In this document: positions 52,396 through 61,736 of the stretch, piece after piece | Numbering within the stretch: position 1 is the first letter of the stretch | Layout of the letters: each line of letters starts with the position of its first letter | The notes under the pieces: generated by a model | What the model saw: only the letters and a program-made list of their open reading frames with translations | Databases searched by the model: none | Told to the model about the DNA's origin: nothing | DNA from: Gemmobacter aquatilis | GTDB taxonomy: Bacteria > Pseudomonadota > Alphaproteobacteria > Rhodobacterales > Rhodobacteraceae | Length of the DNA: 64,000 nt | Assembly: GCF_900110025.1 (NCBI RefSeq) | Contig: NZ_FOCE01000008.1 | Location: 62,001-126,000, forward strand | Direction: 5' to 3' | Translations under genes and position numbers: made by a program

Positions 52396-55300
52396 ATGAA
52401 CCCGTTTTCCTGTTACCTGATCGGCAATGAAAGCCTGACCCGCGAATGTGGCGAGATGCTGCTGGCGCGCGGCCATGCCATCGCGGCGCTGATCACGCGC
52501 AACCCGGATGTCCGGGCCTGGGGGCAGGCAAAGGGCCTGAGCGTGCTGGCGCAGGATCGGGGATGGGACGCGGCGCTGCCGGGGCAGGTGGATTGGTTGC
52601 TGTCGATCGCCAACCTGTCGCTGGTGCCCGAAGCCGCGCTGGCTTTGGCGCGGCAGGGCGGGGTGAACTTCCATGACGGGCCGTTGCCGCGCCATGCCGG
52701 GCTGAATGCGCCGGTCTGGGCCATTCTGGCGCAGGAACCGCAGCATGGCATCACCTGGCACATGATCACCGCAGGGGTGGACGAGGGCGAAATCCTTGAT
52801 CAGCGGCTGTTCCCGGTGCTGCCGAGTGATACCGCGCTGACGCTGAACACCCGGTGTTTTGAAGCGGCGATTGACAGTTTCCCGGCCTTGATCGAGGCGC
52901 TGGCCCTGGGCGCGCCGCACCGCCGGGCACAGGATTTCACGCAACGCACGGTTCATACGCGGGCGGATCGGCCTGCGGCGGCGGGGCGGCTGGATTTCAC
53001 CCGGACGGCGGCAGAGGTCGCGGCGCTGGTGCGCGCGCTGGATCATGGCACCTATTGGAACCCGCTGACCTGCGCCAAACTGTGGGATGGCGGGCGCTAT
53101 GTCGTGGTGGGCGGGGCGGAGGTTGTGGCCGGTGCAGGCGTGCCGGGGCAGGTGCTGGCCGCCACAGAAGATGACGTGACGGTGGCTTGCGGCGCGGGGG
53201 CGGTGCGGCTGACGCGGCTGACCTGCCAGAAGGGGTTTCCGGTTTCGGGCCTGTCGCTGCCCAACCCGCTGGCCTCGGCCAGCCCGGCAGAGGCTGCGGC
53301 GCTGACGGCGGCGCTGGCGCGGGTGGCGCCGCAGGAACCGGCGCAGCGCAAGGCCTTGCTGGCGCTGGACCCGGCAGAGGTTGCGGGCGCTGCGGCGGCC
53401 ACTGCCCCGGCCTTCTGGCAAAGCGTGCCGGTGGCGCTGCCCTCGCTGGCGCTGGGGGCCTTGGCGGCGGTGCGGCTGTCGGGCAAGCCGGTGGCCGATC
53501 TGGCCTTTGGCGCGGCTCATGCGGCCGAAGGCATCCTGTCGGACTGGGTGCCGCTGCGCGTGGCGGCAGAAGGCGCGCTGCCCGAGGCGCTGGCCCGGGT
53601 GACGACGGCGCTGGACGCTGCTGCCGCGCATCCGGGGTTTGCGCTGGATCTGCTGGCGCGGGATCGCAAGCTGTTCGGCCTGCAACCGCCCGCCTTCGGG
53701 CTGGGCCTTGCGCCGGTGCCCGGCACGGTGGTCACGCTGGCCCCCGATGCGCTGCACTACGATGCCAGCCGGTTGACCGCCGCGCAGGCCGAGGCGATGG
53801 CGGCCCGCATCGCCGCCTTTGCCGCAGCGGCGCAGGGGGATGCGCGGGTGGAAACCCTGCCGGTTCTGACGCCCGCGGAACTGGACGAGGTGCTGTATCA
53901 GCACAACCGCACCGCCACCCCCTATGACGCCAGCCTGTGCGTGCATCAGGCGTTCGAGGCGCAGGTGGCGCGCAGCCCCGATGCGGTGGCCGTGGTGTTC
54001 GAGGGCGAAAGCCTGACCTATGCGCAGCTCAATGCCCGCGCCAACCGGGCGGCGCAGGTGCTGATCGGCATGGGGGTGCGGCCCGGCACGCTGGTCGGCC
54101 TGCATCTGCGCCGGTCGCTGAACCTGCTGATCGGGGCGCTGGCGATCCAGAAGGCGGGCGGGGCTTATGTGCCGATGGACCCGGCCTATCCCGCCGACCG
54201 CACGGCGCTGTATATCGAAGACAGCGCCTGCCCGGTGATCGTGACGCAGGCGGCGCTGGAACCGGCGCTGCCCGCGCATCAGGCGCAGGTGCTGTGCCTT
54301 GATACCGACGGGCGGCTGGGGCTGGCGGATGCGGCGAACCCGGCTTCGGGCGTTACCTCTGCCGATCTGGCCTATATGATCTACACCTCCGGCTCTACCG
54401 GGCGGCCCAAGGGGGTGATGGTCGAACATCGCAACGTCGCCAACTTCTTTGCCGGGATGGATGGGCGGATCGACCATGCCTCGGGCTCTGTCTGGCTGGC
54501 CGTCACCTCGCTGTCCTTCGACATTTCGGTGCTGGAGCTGTTCTGGACGCTGGCGCGCGGGTTCAAGCTGGTGCTAACCTCGGATGAAAACCGGGCGCTG
54601 GTGTCGAATGGCACCATCGCCTCGGCGCAGGGGATGGAGTTTTCGCTGTATTACTGGGGCAATGACGATGGCGTCGGCCCGAAGAAATACGAGTTGCTGC
54701 TGAACGGTGCCCGCTTTGCCGATGAGCATGGGTTCTGCGCCGTCTGGACACCGGAACGCCATTTCCACGCCTTTGGCGGCCCCTATCCGAACCCGAGCGT
54801 GACCGGCGCGGCGGTGGCGGCGGTGACGAAGAATATCGGCGTGCGGGCCGGGTCTGTCGTGCTGCCGTTGCACCATCCGGCGCGGGTGGCCGAGGATTGG
54901 GCGGTGATCGACAACCTGACCAACGGGCGGGCCGGGCTGGCGATTGCCAGCGGCTGGCAGCCCGATGATTTCGTGCTGCGGCCCGAGAATACCCCGCCGA
55001 ACAACCGCGCCGCGATGTTCGACGGCATCGCCCAGTTGCGCCGCCTGTGGCGGGGCGAGGCGGTGGAGTTTCCGACGAAAACCGGCACATTCGGCGTGGT
55101 GACGCAACCGCGCCCGGTGTCGCAGGATCTGCCGATCTGGGTGACCACCGCCGGCAACCCCGCCACATGGCGCGAGGCGGGCGAGATTGGCGCGAATGTG
55201 CTGACCCACCTTCTGGGCCAGAGCATTGACGAGGTGGCGGGCAAGATCGCCATCTATCACGACGCGCTGCGCAAGGCGGGGCATGATCCGGCGCAGTTCA

Positions 55301-56943
55301 AGGTGACGCTGATGCTGCACACCTATGTCTGCCGCGACCGCGAACAGGCCCGGCGCGTGGCGGAAAAGCCGATGAAGGATTACCTCGCCGCCGCCGTGGG
55401 GTTGGTGAAGCAGTATGCCTGGGCCTTCCCGGCGTTCAAGAAACCGCAGGGCATTGAAAACCCGATGGATATCGACCTGCGCACCCTGTCGGCGGAAGAA
55501 AACGAGGCGATCCTCGATTTCGCCTTCCAGCGGTATTTCGAGGATTCCGGCCTGTTCGGCACGGTGGAAGACGCGCTGGCGCGGGTGGAAAGCCTGAAGC
55601 GCATCGGGGTGACCGAAGTCGCCTGCCTGATCGACTATGGTATCGCCCCCGAAGCGGTGATGGAGGGGCTTTATCCGCTGGCCGAGGTGCTGCGCCGCGC
55701 CAATGCCGGGGCGGGGCCTGCCGCCGACGATTACTCGATCGCGGCGCAGATCATCCGCCATAAGGTGACGCATCTGCAATGCACGCCCTCGATGGCGCGG
55801 ATGATCATGCTGAATGACGAGGCGCAGATGGCGCTGGCCGGGGTGAAAACCCTGATGCTGGGCGGCGAGGCGCTGCCGGGGGCCTTTGTCAGCGATCTGC
55901 GCCGGGTGACGCAGGCGAAGATCGAAAACATGTATGGGCCGACCGAAACCACGATCTGGTCCACCACGGAAACCGCGCAGGGTGGCGAAGGGGTGGTGAA
56001 TATCGGCACGCCCATCGCCAACACGCAGCTTTATGTGCTGGACGACCGGCAACAGCCGGTGCCGCCCGGCACGGCGGGCGAGTTGTGGATCGGCGGCGAT
56101 GGCGTGACGCGCGGCTATTGGCAGCGGCCTGATCTGACGGCGGAACGCTTTCTGCCCGACCCGTTCATCCGCGAAAATGCCTGCGTCTGGGGCGCGCGGA
56201 TGTATCGGACCGGCGATCTGGTGCGGCTGCGCGCCGATGGCAAGCTCGATTACCTCGGGCGGGCGGATTATCAGGTGAAGCTGCGCGGTTACCGGATCGA
56301 GCTGGGCGAGATCGAAAGCACGCTGGAGGCGCAGCCGGGGGTGTCTCAGGCCGTGGTTCTGGCGCGCGAGGATCAGCCGGGCGATCTGCGGCTGGTGGCC
56401 TATGTCACCGGCACGGCCAGTGCCGAGACGCTGAAACCCGCGCTGGCGGCGCTGTTGCCCGATCATATGATCCCGGCACATTTTGTGCGGCTGGACAGTT
56501 TCCCGCTGACCCCCAACCGCAAGGTGGACCGCAAGGCGCTGCCCGCGCCGCAGGCACAGGTGGAACAGGCCGCCCATGTCGCGCCCGAAGCCGGGTTGGA
56601 GGCGCAGATCGCCGCGATCTGGCAAAAGGTGCTGGGCGTGCCCAAGGTGGGGGCGAAGGACAATTTCTTTGCGCTGGGGGGCCATTCGCTGCTGGCGGTG
56701 CAGGCGCATCGTGAATTGCGCGACGGGCTGGGGCTGACCAAGCTGTCGATCACCGACATCTTCCGCTTTCCCACGCTGTCGGCGCTGGCCGCGCATCTGG
56801 AGGGGGCACCGAAGCCTGCGACGCCTGCGGCGGCCCCGGCCAATACCGCAGCACAGCCGCAAGGGCTGGCTGATCGGGCCGAGGCGCGGGCGGATGCCAT
56901 GGCGCGGCGGCGTGCCTTGCGCGGTGGCCGGGTGGATGGCTGA
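52396..56943 (+). CDS. NRPS: formyltransferase, adenylation domain with luciferase-like monooxygenase insert, PCP
   Basis: 1515 aa. Residues 1-290: formyltransferase fold with Asn91, His93 and Asp129 (NFHDGPLPRHAG, AGVDEGEIL). Residues 290-505: remnant like the end of a condensation domain, without an HHxxxDG motif. Adenylation part 1 from about 510 (YTSGSTGRPKG at 663-673, FDISVLELF). At about 740-1110 a luciferase-like FMN monooxygenase is inserted (VWTPERHFHAFGGPYPNPSV, AGSVVLPLHHPARVAEDW), the MupA/Atu3671-type family. Adenylation part 2 about 1112-1400 (MYGPTETTIW, YRTGDLVRLR, Lys1376 in NRKVDRKALP). PCP Ser1431. No condensation or TE domain, so it looks like a loading module. GGAAGGAG precedes the ATG. 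Confidence 0.93.
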   Translation: MNPFSCYLIGNESLTRECGEMLLARGHAIAALITRNPDVRAWGQAKGLSVLAQDRGWDAALPGQVDWLLSIANLSLVPEAALALARQGGVNFHDGPLPRHAGLNAPVWAILAQEPQHGITWHMITAGVDEGEILDQRLFPVLPSDTALTLNTRCFEAAIDSFPALIEALALGAPHRRAQDFTQRTVHTRADRPAAAGRLDFTRTAAEVAALVRALDHGTYWNPLTCAKLWDGGRYVVVGGAEVVAGAGVPGQVLAATEDDVTVACGAGAVRLTRLTCQKGFPVSGLSLPNPLASASPAEAAALTAALARVAPQEPAQRKALLALDPAEVAGAAAATAPAFWQSVPVALPSLALGALAAVRLSGKPVADLAFGAAHAAEGILSDWVPLRVAAEGALPEALARVTTALDAAAAHPGFALDLLARDRKLFGLQPPAFGLGLAPVPGTVVTLAPDALHYDASRLTAAQAEAMAARIAAFAAAAQGDARVETLPVLTPAELDEVLYQHNRTATPYDASLCVHQAFEAQVARSPDAVAVVFEGESLTYAQLNARANRAAQVLIGMGVRPGTLVGLHLRRSLNLLIGALAIQKAGGAYVPMDPAYPADRTALYIEDSACPVIVTQAALEPALPAHQAQVLCLDTDGRLGLADAANPASGVTSADLAYMIYTSGSTGRPKGVMVEHRNVANFFAGMDGRIDHASGSVWLAVTSLSFDISVLELFWTLARGFKLVLTSDENRALVSNGTIASAQGMEFSLYYWGNDDGVGPKKYELLLNGARFADEHGFCAVWTPERHFHAFGGPYPNPSVTGAAVAAVTKNIGVRAGSVVLPLHHPARVAEDWAVIDNLTNGRAGLAIASGWQPDDFVLRPENTPPNNRAAMFDGIAQLRRLWRGEAVEFPTKTGTFGVVTQPRPVSQDLPIWVTTAGNPATWREAGEIGANVLTHLLGQSIDEVAGKIAIYHDALRKAGHDPAQFKVTLMLHTYVCRDREQARRVAEKPMKDYLAAAVGLVKQYAWAFPAFKKPQGIENPMDIDLRTLSAEENEAILDFAFQRYFEDSGLFGTVEDALARVESLKRIGVTEVACLIDYGIAPEAVMEGLYPLAEVLRRANAGAGPAADDYSIAAQIIRHKVTHLQCTPSMARMIMLNDEAQMALAGVKTLMLGGEALPGAFVSDLRRVTQAKIENMYGPTETTIWSTTETAQGGEGVVNIGTPIANTQLYVLDDRQQPVPPGTAGELWIGGDGVTRGYWQRPDLTAERFLPDPFIRENACVWGARMYRTGDLVRLRADGKLDYLGRADYQVKLRGYRIELGEIESTLEAQPGVSQAVVLAREDQPGDLRLVAYVTGTASAETLKPALAALLPDHMIPAHFVRLDSFPLTPNRKVDRKALPAPQAQVEQAAHVAPEAGLEAQIAAIWQKVLGVPKVGAKDNFFALGGHSLLAVQAHRELRDGLGLTKLSITDIFRFPTLSALAAHLEGAPKPATPAAAPANTAAQPQGLADRAEARADAMARRRALRGGRVDG

Positions 56944-57559
56944 TCTGACGGCCTTGCAGGCGGCGGCGCGCGGGCTGTTGCCGCCCGGCTGCGGCGTGGG
57001 CGTGGCCGATCCGGGGATGCCGCGCCCGGGCTTTCCGGGCGAGGAGATTGCCGCCGTCGCCACGCGTCTGGCCGAGTTTCGCGCCGGGCGTGTGGCGGCA
57101 CGGCTGGCCATGGCCGAACTGGGCTTGCCGCCAGTGCCGGTGCCGATGCAGCGCGACCGCGCGCCGCTGTGGCCGATGGGGCTGTGCGGCTCGATCAGCC
57201 ATAGCGGCACGCTCTGCCTTGCGGCGGTGGCGCGGCACCCGTTGCGCGGGTTGGGGTTGGATCTGGAGCCTGCCACGCCGCTGGACGATGACCTGCGCGA
57301 CATCGTGTTGCGCCCGGAAGAACGCAGTGTGGCGCCCGATCTGGCCAAGCTGATCTTTTGCGCCAAGGAAGCGGCCTACAAGGCGCAATATCCGATCTCG
57401 CGCCGCCTGTTCGATTTTCAGGCGCTGGCGGTGCAGATCGAGGGCGGGCAGTTCACCGCCACCTTTGCCGAGGATATTCCGCCCTTCCCGCGCGGCACGC
57501 AGTTGCAGGGCCGCCATGCCCAGGTGGACGGGCATTTCCTCTGCACTGTCACGCTCTGA
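56936..57559 (+). CDS. 4'-phosphopantetheinyl transferase, EntD/Sfp type
   Basis: 207 aa. Motifs LCGSISHSG, LGLDLEPATPL (Mg-binding Asp and Glu) and FCAKEAAYKAQYP define the EntD-like family. It converts apo-ACP/PCP to the holo form with CoA, as needed by the PKS and NRPS upstream. The ATG at 56936 overlaps the NRPS end by 8 nt. It closes the operon. Confidence 0.92.
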   Translation: MADLTALQAAARGLLPPGCGVGVADPGMPRPGFPGEEIAAVATRLAEFRAGRVAARLAMAELGLPPVPVPMQRDRAPLWPMGLCGSISHSGTLCLAAVARHPLRGLGLDLEPATPLDDDLRDIVLRPEERSVAPDLAKLIFCAKEAAYKAQYPISRRLFDFQALAVQIEGGQFTATFAEDIPPFPRGTQLQGRHAQVDGHFLCTVTL

Positions 57560-57595
57560 CCTTTTCTCGCAAGCGCAGCGACGGTATACAGGGGT

Positions 57596-58678
57596 ATGCG
57601 ACAGACCCTGACCGAGATTTACGAGGCCCGCGTGGCCGAGGGCCGCCTGCGGGCGGACCCGGCGCAACATGCGGTGCTGCCTGTGCTGGAAAGCCTGCGG
57701 CTTTGGCTGGAGACCACACCGCCGCGCAAGACCGGCCTGCTGGCCGGGCTGTTCGCGCGCCCGGTGGCGCCGCCGAAGGGGCTTTACCTTTGGGGCGGGG
57801 TGGGGCGCGGCAAGTCCATGGTGATGGACCTGTTCGTGGAACATCTGGCGATTGCCGGCAAGCGCCGGGTGCATTTCCATGCCTTCATGCAGGAGATCCA
57901 CAAGGGGATGCATGCCGCCCGGCAAAAGGGGGTCGATGATGCGCTGGCCCCGGTGGCCGATGCGGTGGCGCGCGAGTTGCGGCTGCTGGCCTTTGACGAG
58001 ATGCAGATCACCGACATCACCGATGCGATGATCGTCGGGCGGCTGTTCCAGTTGCTGATGGATCAGGGCGTGGTGATCGTGACCACCTCGAACCGCCCGC
58101 CCGAGGATCTGTACAAGAACGGCCTCAACCGCGCGCTGTTTGTGCCCTTCATCGCCTATCTGAACGACAAGCTGCTGGTGCAGGAGCTGGAAAGCCCGAA
58201 CGATTACCGCCAGCACCGGTTGCAGGGCGCGCAGGTCTATTTCCATCCGGCAGGCCAGTCGGGGGCGGCGATCGGGGCGATCTGGTCTGATCTGTCGGGC
58301 GGCACGCCGGGCGAGGTGCTGCGCCTGCCGGTGAACGGGCGCGAGGTGGAAGTGCCGCATTTCGCCAATGGCGTGGCGCGGGCGACGTTCTGGGATCTGT
58401 GCGCCAAGCCCTTGGGGGCGGCGGATTATCTGGCGATTGCCGCCGCGGTGCGGGTGCTGATCCTTGAAGATGTGCCGCAGCTATCAGCCTCCAACTACAA
58501 CGAGGCGAAGCGGTTCGTGACGCTGATCGACGCGCTGTATGAGGCGAAGGTCAAGCTGATCTGCTCTGCCGCCGATGTGCCGGAGCGGCTGTATGTCGAA
58601 GGCGCCGGGGCGTTCGAGTTTGAGCGCACGGCCAGCCGGTTGCGCGAGATGCAGGGCGCGCAATGGGGCAAGGTTTAG
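57596..58678 (+). CDS. zapE: Cell division ATPase ZapE (AFG1 family)
   Basis: 360 aa AAA-like ATPase. Walker A LWGGVGRGKSMVMDLF, then HFHAFMQEIHKGMH, Walker B LLAFDEMQITDITDAMI, and TTSNRPPEDLYKNGLNR. ZapE destabilises FtsZ polymers in E. coli; the eukaryotic relative AFG1 acts in mitochondrial protein quality control. It is 36 bp after the PPTase stop. Confidence 0.92.
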   Translation: MRQTLTEIYEARVAEGRLRADPAQHAVLPVLESLRLWLETTPPRKTGLLAGLFARPVAPPKGLYLWGGVGRGKSMVMDLFVEHLAIAGKRRVHFHAFMQEIHKGMHAARQKGVDDALAPVADAVARELRLLAFDEMQITDITDAMIVGRLFQLLMDQGVVIVTTSNRPPEDLYKNGLNRALFVPFIAYLNDKLLVQELESPNDYRQHRLQGAQVYFHPAGQSGAAIGAIWSDLSGGTPGEVLRLPVNGREVEVPHFANGVARATFWDLCAKPLGAADYLAIAAAVRVLILEDVPQLSASNYNEAKRFVTLIDALYEAKVKLICSAADVPERLYVEGAGAFEFERTASRLREMQGAQWGKV

Positions 58679-58695
58679 CCGTTTGACGGGCGCAA

Positions 58696-58831
58696 GAGGG
58701 GGCGCTGCCCCGTCGCCTGCGGCTGCCCCGCCCGATCCTTGCGGATCGTGCGTTCGGGCCTGACGTGCTTCCCCCGGAAGCCCGTCCGGGCGGCCCTCAC
58801 CCCCCGGAGTATTTTTGCCAGGATGAAGCGG
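58696..58831 (+). repeat. Second long copy of dispersed intergenic repeat
   Basis: Same order as 33244-33379: GGGGGCGCTGCCCC, GATCC-TTGC-GGATC hairpin, a degraded third stem (CCTGACGTGCTTCC arm kept, partner changed) and GGAGTATTTTTGCCAGGATG. It fills most of the 219 bp between zapE and the MuiA-like gene. Confidence 0.75.
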
Positions 58832-58897
58832 GAGGCAGAGGCTTGCCAAGGCCGGGGCGGGCGCGCATCCTGCGGCCATTCTGTCCGGGGGTTTTGG

Positions 58898-60496
58898 ATG
58901 CGTTTGTTTCTGACTTTGGTGTTTTTGCCGCTGCCGGTGCTGGCGGATACGATTTCCGTCGGATCGACCGTCACCGAGGTGGTGCTGTATCCGCAAGGCG
59001 CGCGGGTGACGCGCGAGGTGGCGTTTTCGGCGCCGGCCGGGCGGCACGATCTGCGCATCGCCGATCTGCCCGAAGGGATCGCGCCGGGGATGATCCGGGT
59101 TGCGGGGGCGGAGGGGACGCAGGCGGGCGGGTTCAGCCTGCAGGAGGCCGGGCTGGCCCCGGCGGTGCCGCTGCCCTTGCCGGAACTGGAGGCGGCGATT
59201 GGGGCGGCACAGGCGGCGCGCGATGCGGCGCTGCTGGATCTGGCCCGGATTGACGCGCGGATCGAGGCAGCCGAGGCGCAGGTCGGCTTTCTGCGGGGTG
59301 CGAAAGCCGAGGTGACGACCCAAGCGCCTGCCGATCTGGCGGCGATGGGGCGGATGATCGCGCAAGAGGTGCTGGCAGTGCGCGAATCGCTGTTGGCGGC
59401 GCAGGGCGCGCGGGCCGAAGCGGGGCGTGTGGTGCAGCAGGCCGAAGTTGCGCTGGCCGAGGCGATTGCCGCCCGTGATGCGCGCCGCGCCGCGCAGGCC
59501 GGGAAGGCGCTGTTGTCGGTGGCCATTGCGCAGGTGGCGGACGGGCCGGGGCATCTGACCGTGACGCATTTCATCGAGGAGGCCAGTTGGCGCCCGGTCT
59601 ATGATGCCGCGCTGACCCGCAAGCCCGCGCCGTCCCTGGTACTGGCGCGCGGCGCGCTGGTGTCGCAAGCCTCGGGCGAGGATTGGGCGGGGGTGGCGCT
59701 GACGCTTTCCACCGCGCGGCCCACGGAACAGGCGGCGCCGTCGGAGCTGTGGCCCGATCTGCGCCGCATCGCCGACCCCGAGCAGGAGCGAGCCTATGCC
59801 AAGGGCATGGCGAGCGAGGATGCGGTGATGGCGGCAGCCCCGGTGATGGAGGCGATGATGGAGCCCGCCATGGCCGAGCTTGACGGCGACGTGGTGGTGT
59901 ATCGGGCGCCCGGCACTGTCGATGTGGCCAGTGGTGTCGAGGATCTGCGCGTGGCCTTGGGCGAATTGACCTTCACCCCCGAGATCGAGGCCCGCGCCGT
60001 GCCGCGGCTTGACCGCACGGCCTTTGCGTTGGCGCGGTTCACCAATGGCGACGAGCCGCTGCTGCCGGGCGAAGTGCTGCTGATGCGCGAAGGCACGCTG
60101 ATCGGCGCGACGGAACTGGAGCTGATCCCGGCTGGGGCCGAGGCAGAACTGCCGTTCGGTGCGATTGACGGGCTTCGCCTGACACGCGAGATGCCGCAGA
60201 ATTCCGAAGGTGATGCCGGTATCCTGACCTCGGACACCGCGCGGGTGGAAAAGGCGCTGCTGCGGGTGGAAAACCTGACGCAGGACAGTTGGCCGCTGCA
60301 TGTGATCGACCAGATCCCCTATTCGGAACAAGAGGATCTGGAGGTTGTCTACAGCGCCACCCCCAAACCCGACGAGACCGACCCTGAGGGGCAGCGCGGG
60401 TTGCTGGGCTGGCATTTCGATCTGGCACCGGGGGCCAAGCGCGAGATTCTGCTGGAGGCGAAACTGCGCTGGCCCGCCGGGATGGAGCTGCGATGA
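58898..60496 (+). CDS. MuiA-like DUF4139/DUF4140 protein
   Basis: 532 aa with a signal peptide (RLFLTLVFLPLPVLA). N-terminal DUF4140 (VTEVVLYPQGARVTREV) and coiled region about 100-215, then DUF4139 (HFIEEASWRPVYDAALTRKP, FARGALVSQASGEDWAGV-type region, LPGEVLLMREGTLIG). The family is named after mucoidy inhibitor A; a biochemical role is not established. Converges on the carbonic anhydrase gene with no gap. Confidence 0.85.
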   Translation: MRLFLTLVFLPLPVLADTISVGSTVTEVVLYPQGARVTREVAFSAPAGRHDLRIADLPEGIAPGMIRVAGAEGTQAGGFSLQEAGLAPAVPLPLPELEAAIGAAQAARDAALLDLARIDARIEAAEAQVGFLRGAKAEVTTQAPADLAAMGRMIAQEVLAVRESLLAAQGARAEAGRVVQQAEVALAEAIAARDARRAAQAGKALLSVAIAQVADGPGHLTVTHFIEEASWRPVYDAALTRKPAPSLVLARGALVSQASGEDWAGVALTLSTARPTEQAAPSELWPDLRRIADPEQERAYAKGMASEDAVMAAAPVMEAMMEPAMAELDGDVVVYRAPGTVDVASGVEDLRVALGELTFTPEIEARAVPRLDRTAFALARFTNGDEPLLPGEVLLMREGTLIGATELELIPAGAEAELPFGAIDGLRLTREMPQNSEGDAGILTSDTARVEKALLRVENLTQDSWPLHVIDQIPYSEQEDLEVVYSATPKPDETDPEGQRGLLGWHFDLAPGAKREILLEAKLRWPAGMELR

Positions 60497-61144
60497 TCAG
60501 ATCGCGACGAAGGCTTTCTGCGCCGGATCGTAATGTTCCAGCCCGCCTTCGCCGATATCGTTCCACAGCCCGTGCAGGGTCAGCACCTCGGCCTCGACCG
60601 CTTCTTTCACGAAGGGGAAGGTCATCAGGTTTTCAAGGCTGATCAGCACGGCCTCTTTTTCCAGCGCGCGGGTGCGCTCGGCCTCGGGCAGATGGGTGAT
60701 GCGCTCGTAGCCGGGGCGCAGGATGTCCATCCAGCGACCGACGAAGCTGGATTTTTCCAGCAATTCCGGGGCTTTGCCCGAACACATGTCGTGGCAACCC
60801 TTGACGCCGCCACAATTGGAATGGCCGATCACGATCACATGCGCCACTTTCAGCGCCGTTACCGCATATTCCACCGTGGCCGAGGTGCCATGATTGCCGC
60901 CATCGGGGCAATAGGTCGGCACCAGGCCGGCGATATTGCGGTGGATGAAGAATTCGCCCTCGTCCGCGCCGAAGATCGAGGTCACATGCTGGCGGGAATC
61001 GCAGCAGGAAATGATCATCGCGCGGGGGTGCTGGCCCAGTTCGGCAAGGCGGCGATACCACGCCTTGTTGTCCTGGAATGTCGTTGCCCGCCAGCCCTGA
61101 TAGCGGCTGATCAGGTAGCTGGGCAGCGGTCTGGCGTCGTCCAT
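60497..61144 (-). CDS. Beta-carbonic anhydrase
   Basis: 215 aa. Zn ligands Cys (ISCCDSR), Asp/Arg dyad in CCDSR, His and Cys in GHSNCGGVKG. It interconverts CO2 and bicarbonate in the cytoplasm. The ATG at 61144 has GGAGG five nt upstream; the ATG at 61147 would be too close. Confidence 0.93.
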   Translation of the reverse strand: MDDARPLPSYLISRYQGWRATTFQDNKAWYRRLAELGQHPRAMIISCCDSRQHVTSIFGADEGEFFIHRNIAGLVPTYCPDGGNHGTSATVEYAVTALKVAHVIVIGHSNCGGVKGCHDMCSGKAPELLEKSSFVGRWMDILRPGYERITHLPEAERTRALEKEAVLISLENLMTFPFVKEAVEAEVLTLHGLWNDIGEGGLEHYDPAQKAFVAI

Positions 61145-61289
61145 CATGTCCTCCGTCAGGCAGGTTGTGGCGCCCTGATTATGCTGCAATTGCAGAAAAT
61201 TCGAGAGGTTTCTTGGGGCGGGGTCAACCTTTTGTTCAGCCTGCCGGGCGAAGATCGGTCTGGGTGTGATCCAAGGGGTTGGGTTCGAC

Positions 61290-61673
61290 ATGACAGGGAA
61301 TGTGACGGTCTTGCGACCGAAGGACAGTATCCGGCAGGATTCCGCGCCGGTGGTGGCGATCTATCGCGATCTGGGCACGGCACAGGCCGAACAGGTGGTG
61401 ACCCGTGCTTTGGGGGAGCTTGCGCTCACCATGTCGGGGTTGGCGGCGCAGGTGCGGGCGCATGATCTGAACGATCTGTCGCGCCAGTTGCGCAGATTGC
61501 AGCGCATGGCGGGGCAATTGGGCATGATCAGCCTTGGTGCTGTGGCGGGTGATGTGCGGCTGTGTCTGGAACAGGGGGATGTGACGGCGTTTTCCGCTGT
61601 CTGGGCCCGGCTGATTCGGGTGGCGGAACGCTCGTTGGCGCCGGATCGCAGCCTGCTGGATCAGATGCTGTAA
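61290..61673 (+). CDS. Hpt-like small protein lacking the phospho-histidine
   Basis: 127 aa, mostly helical. The segment LRRLQRMAGQLGMISLGAVA aligns with the Hpt motif H-x-L-K-G-x-A-x-x-L-G, but His is Arg and Lys is Gln, so phosphotransfer is not possible by this motif. It may be a pseudo-Hpt adaptor or merely resemble one. AAGGGG precedes the ATG. 64 bp before the aminopeptidase gene. Confidence 0.6.
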   Translation: MTGNVTVLRPKDSIRQDSAPVVAIYRDLGTAQAEQVVTRALGELALTMSGLAAQVRAHDLNDLSRQLRRLQRMAGQLGMISLGAVAGDVRLCLEQGDVTAFSAVWARLIRVAERSLAPDRSLLDQML

Positions 61674-61736
61674 GCGGGCTTGCAGGCGGCGCGCGAAAGA
61701 TTAGGCTCCGGTCAAACCAAAGCCTGAGGATTGCGC

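Noticed and set aside
52686-53914. A complete condensation domain in the NRPS
   Set aside because: The stretch after the formyltransferase ends like a condensation domain, but no HHxxxDG motif exists and it is too short.
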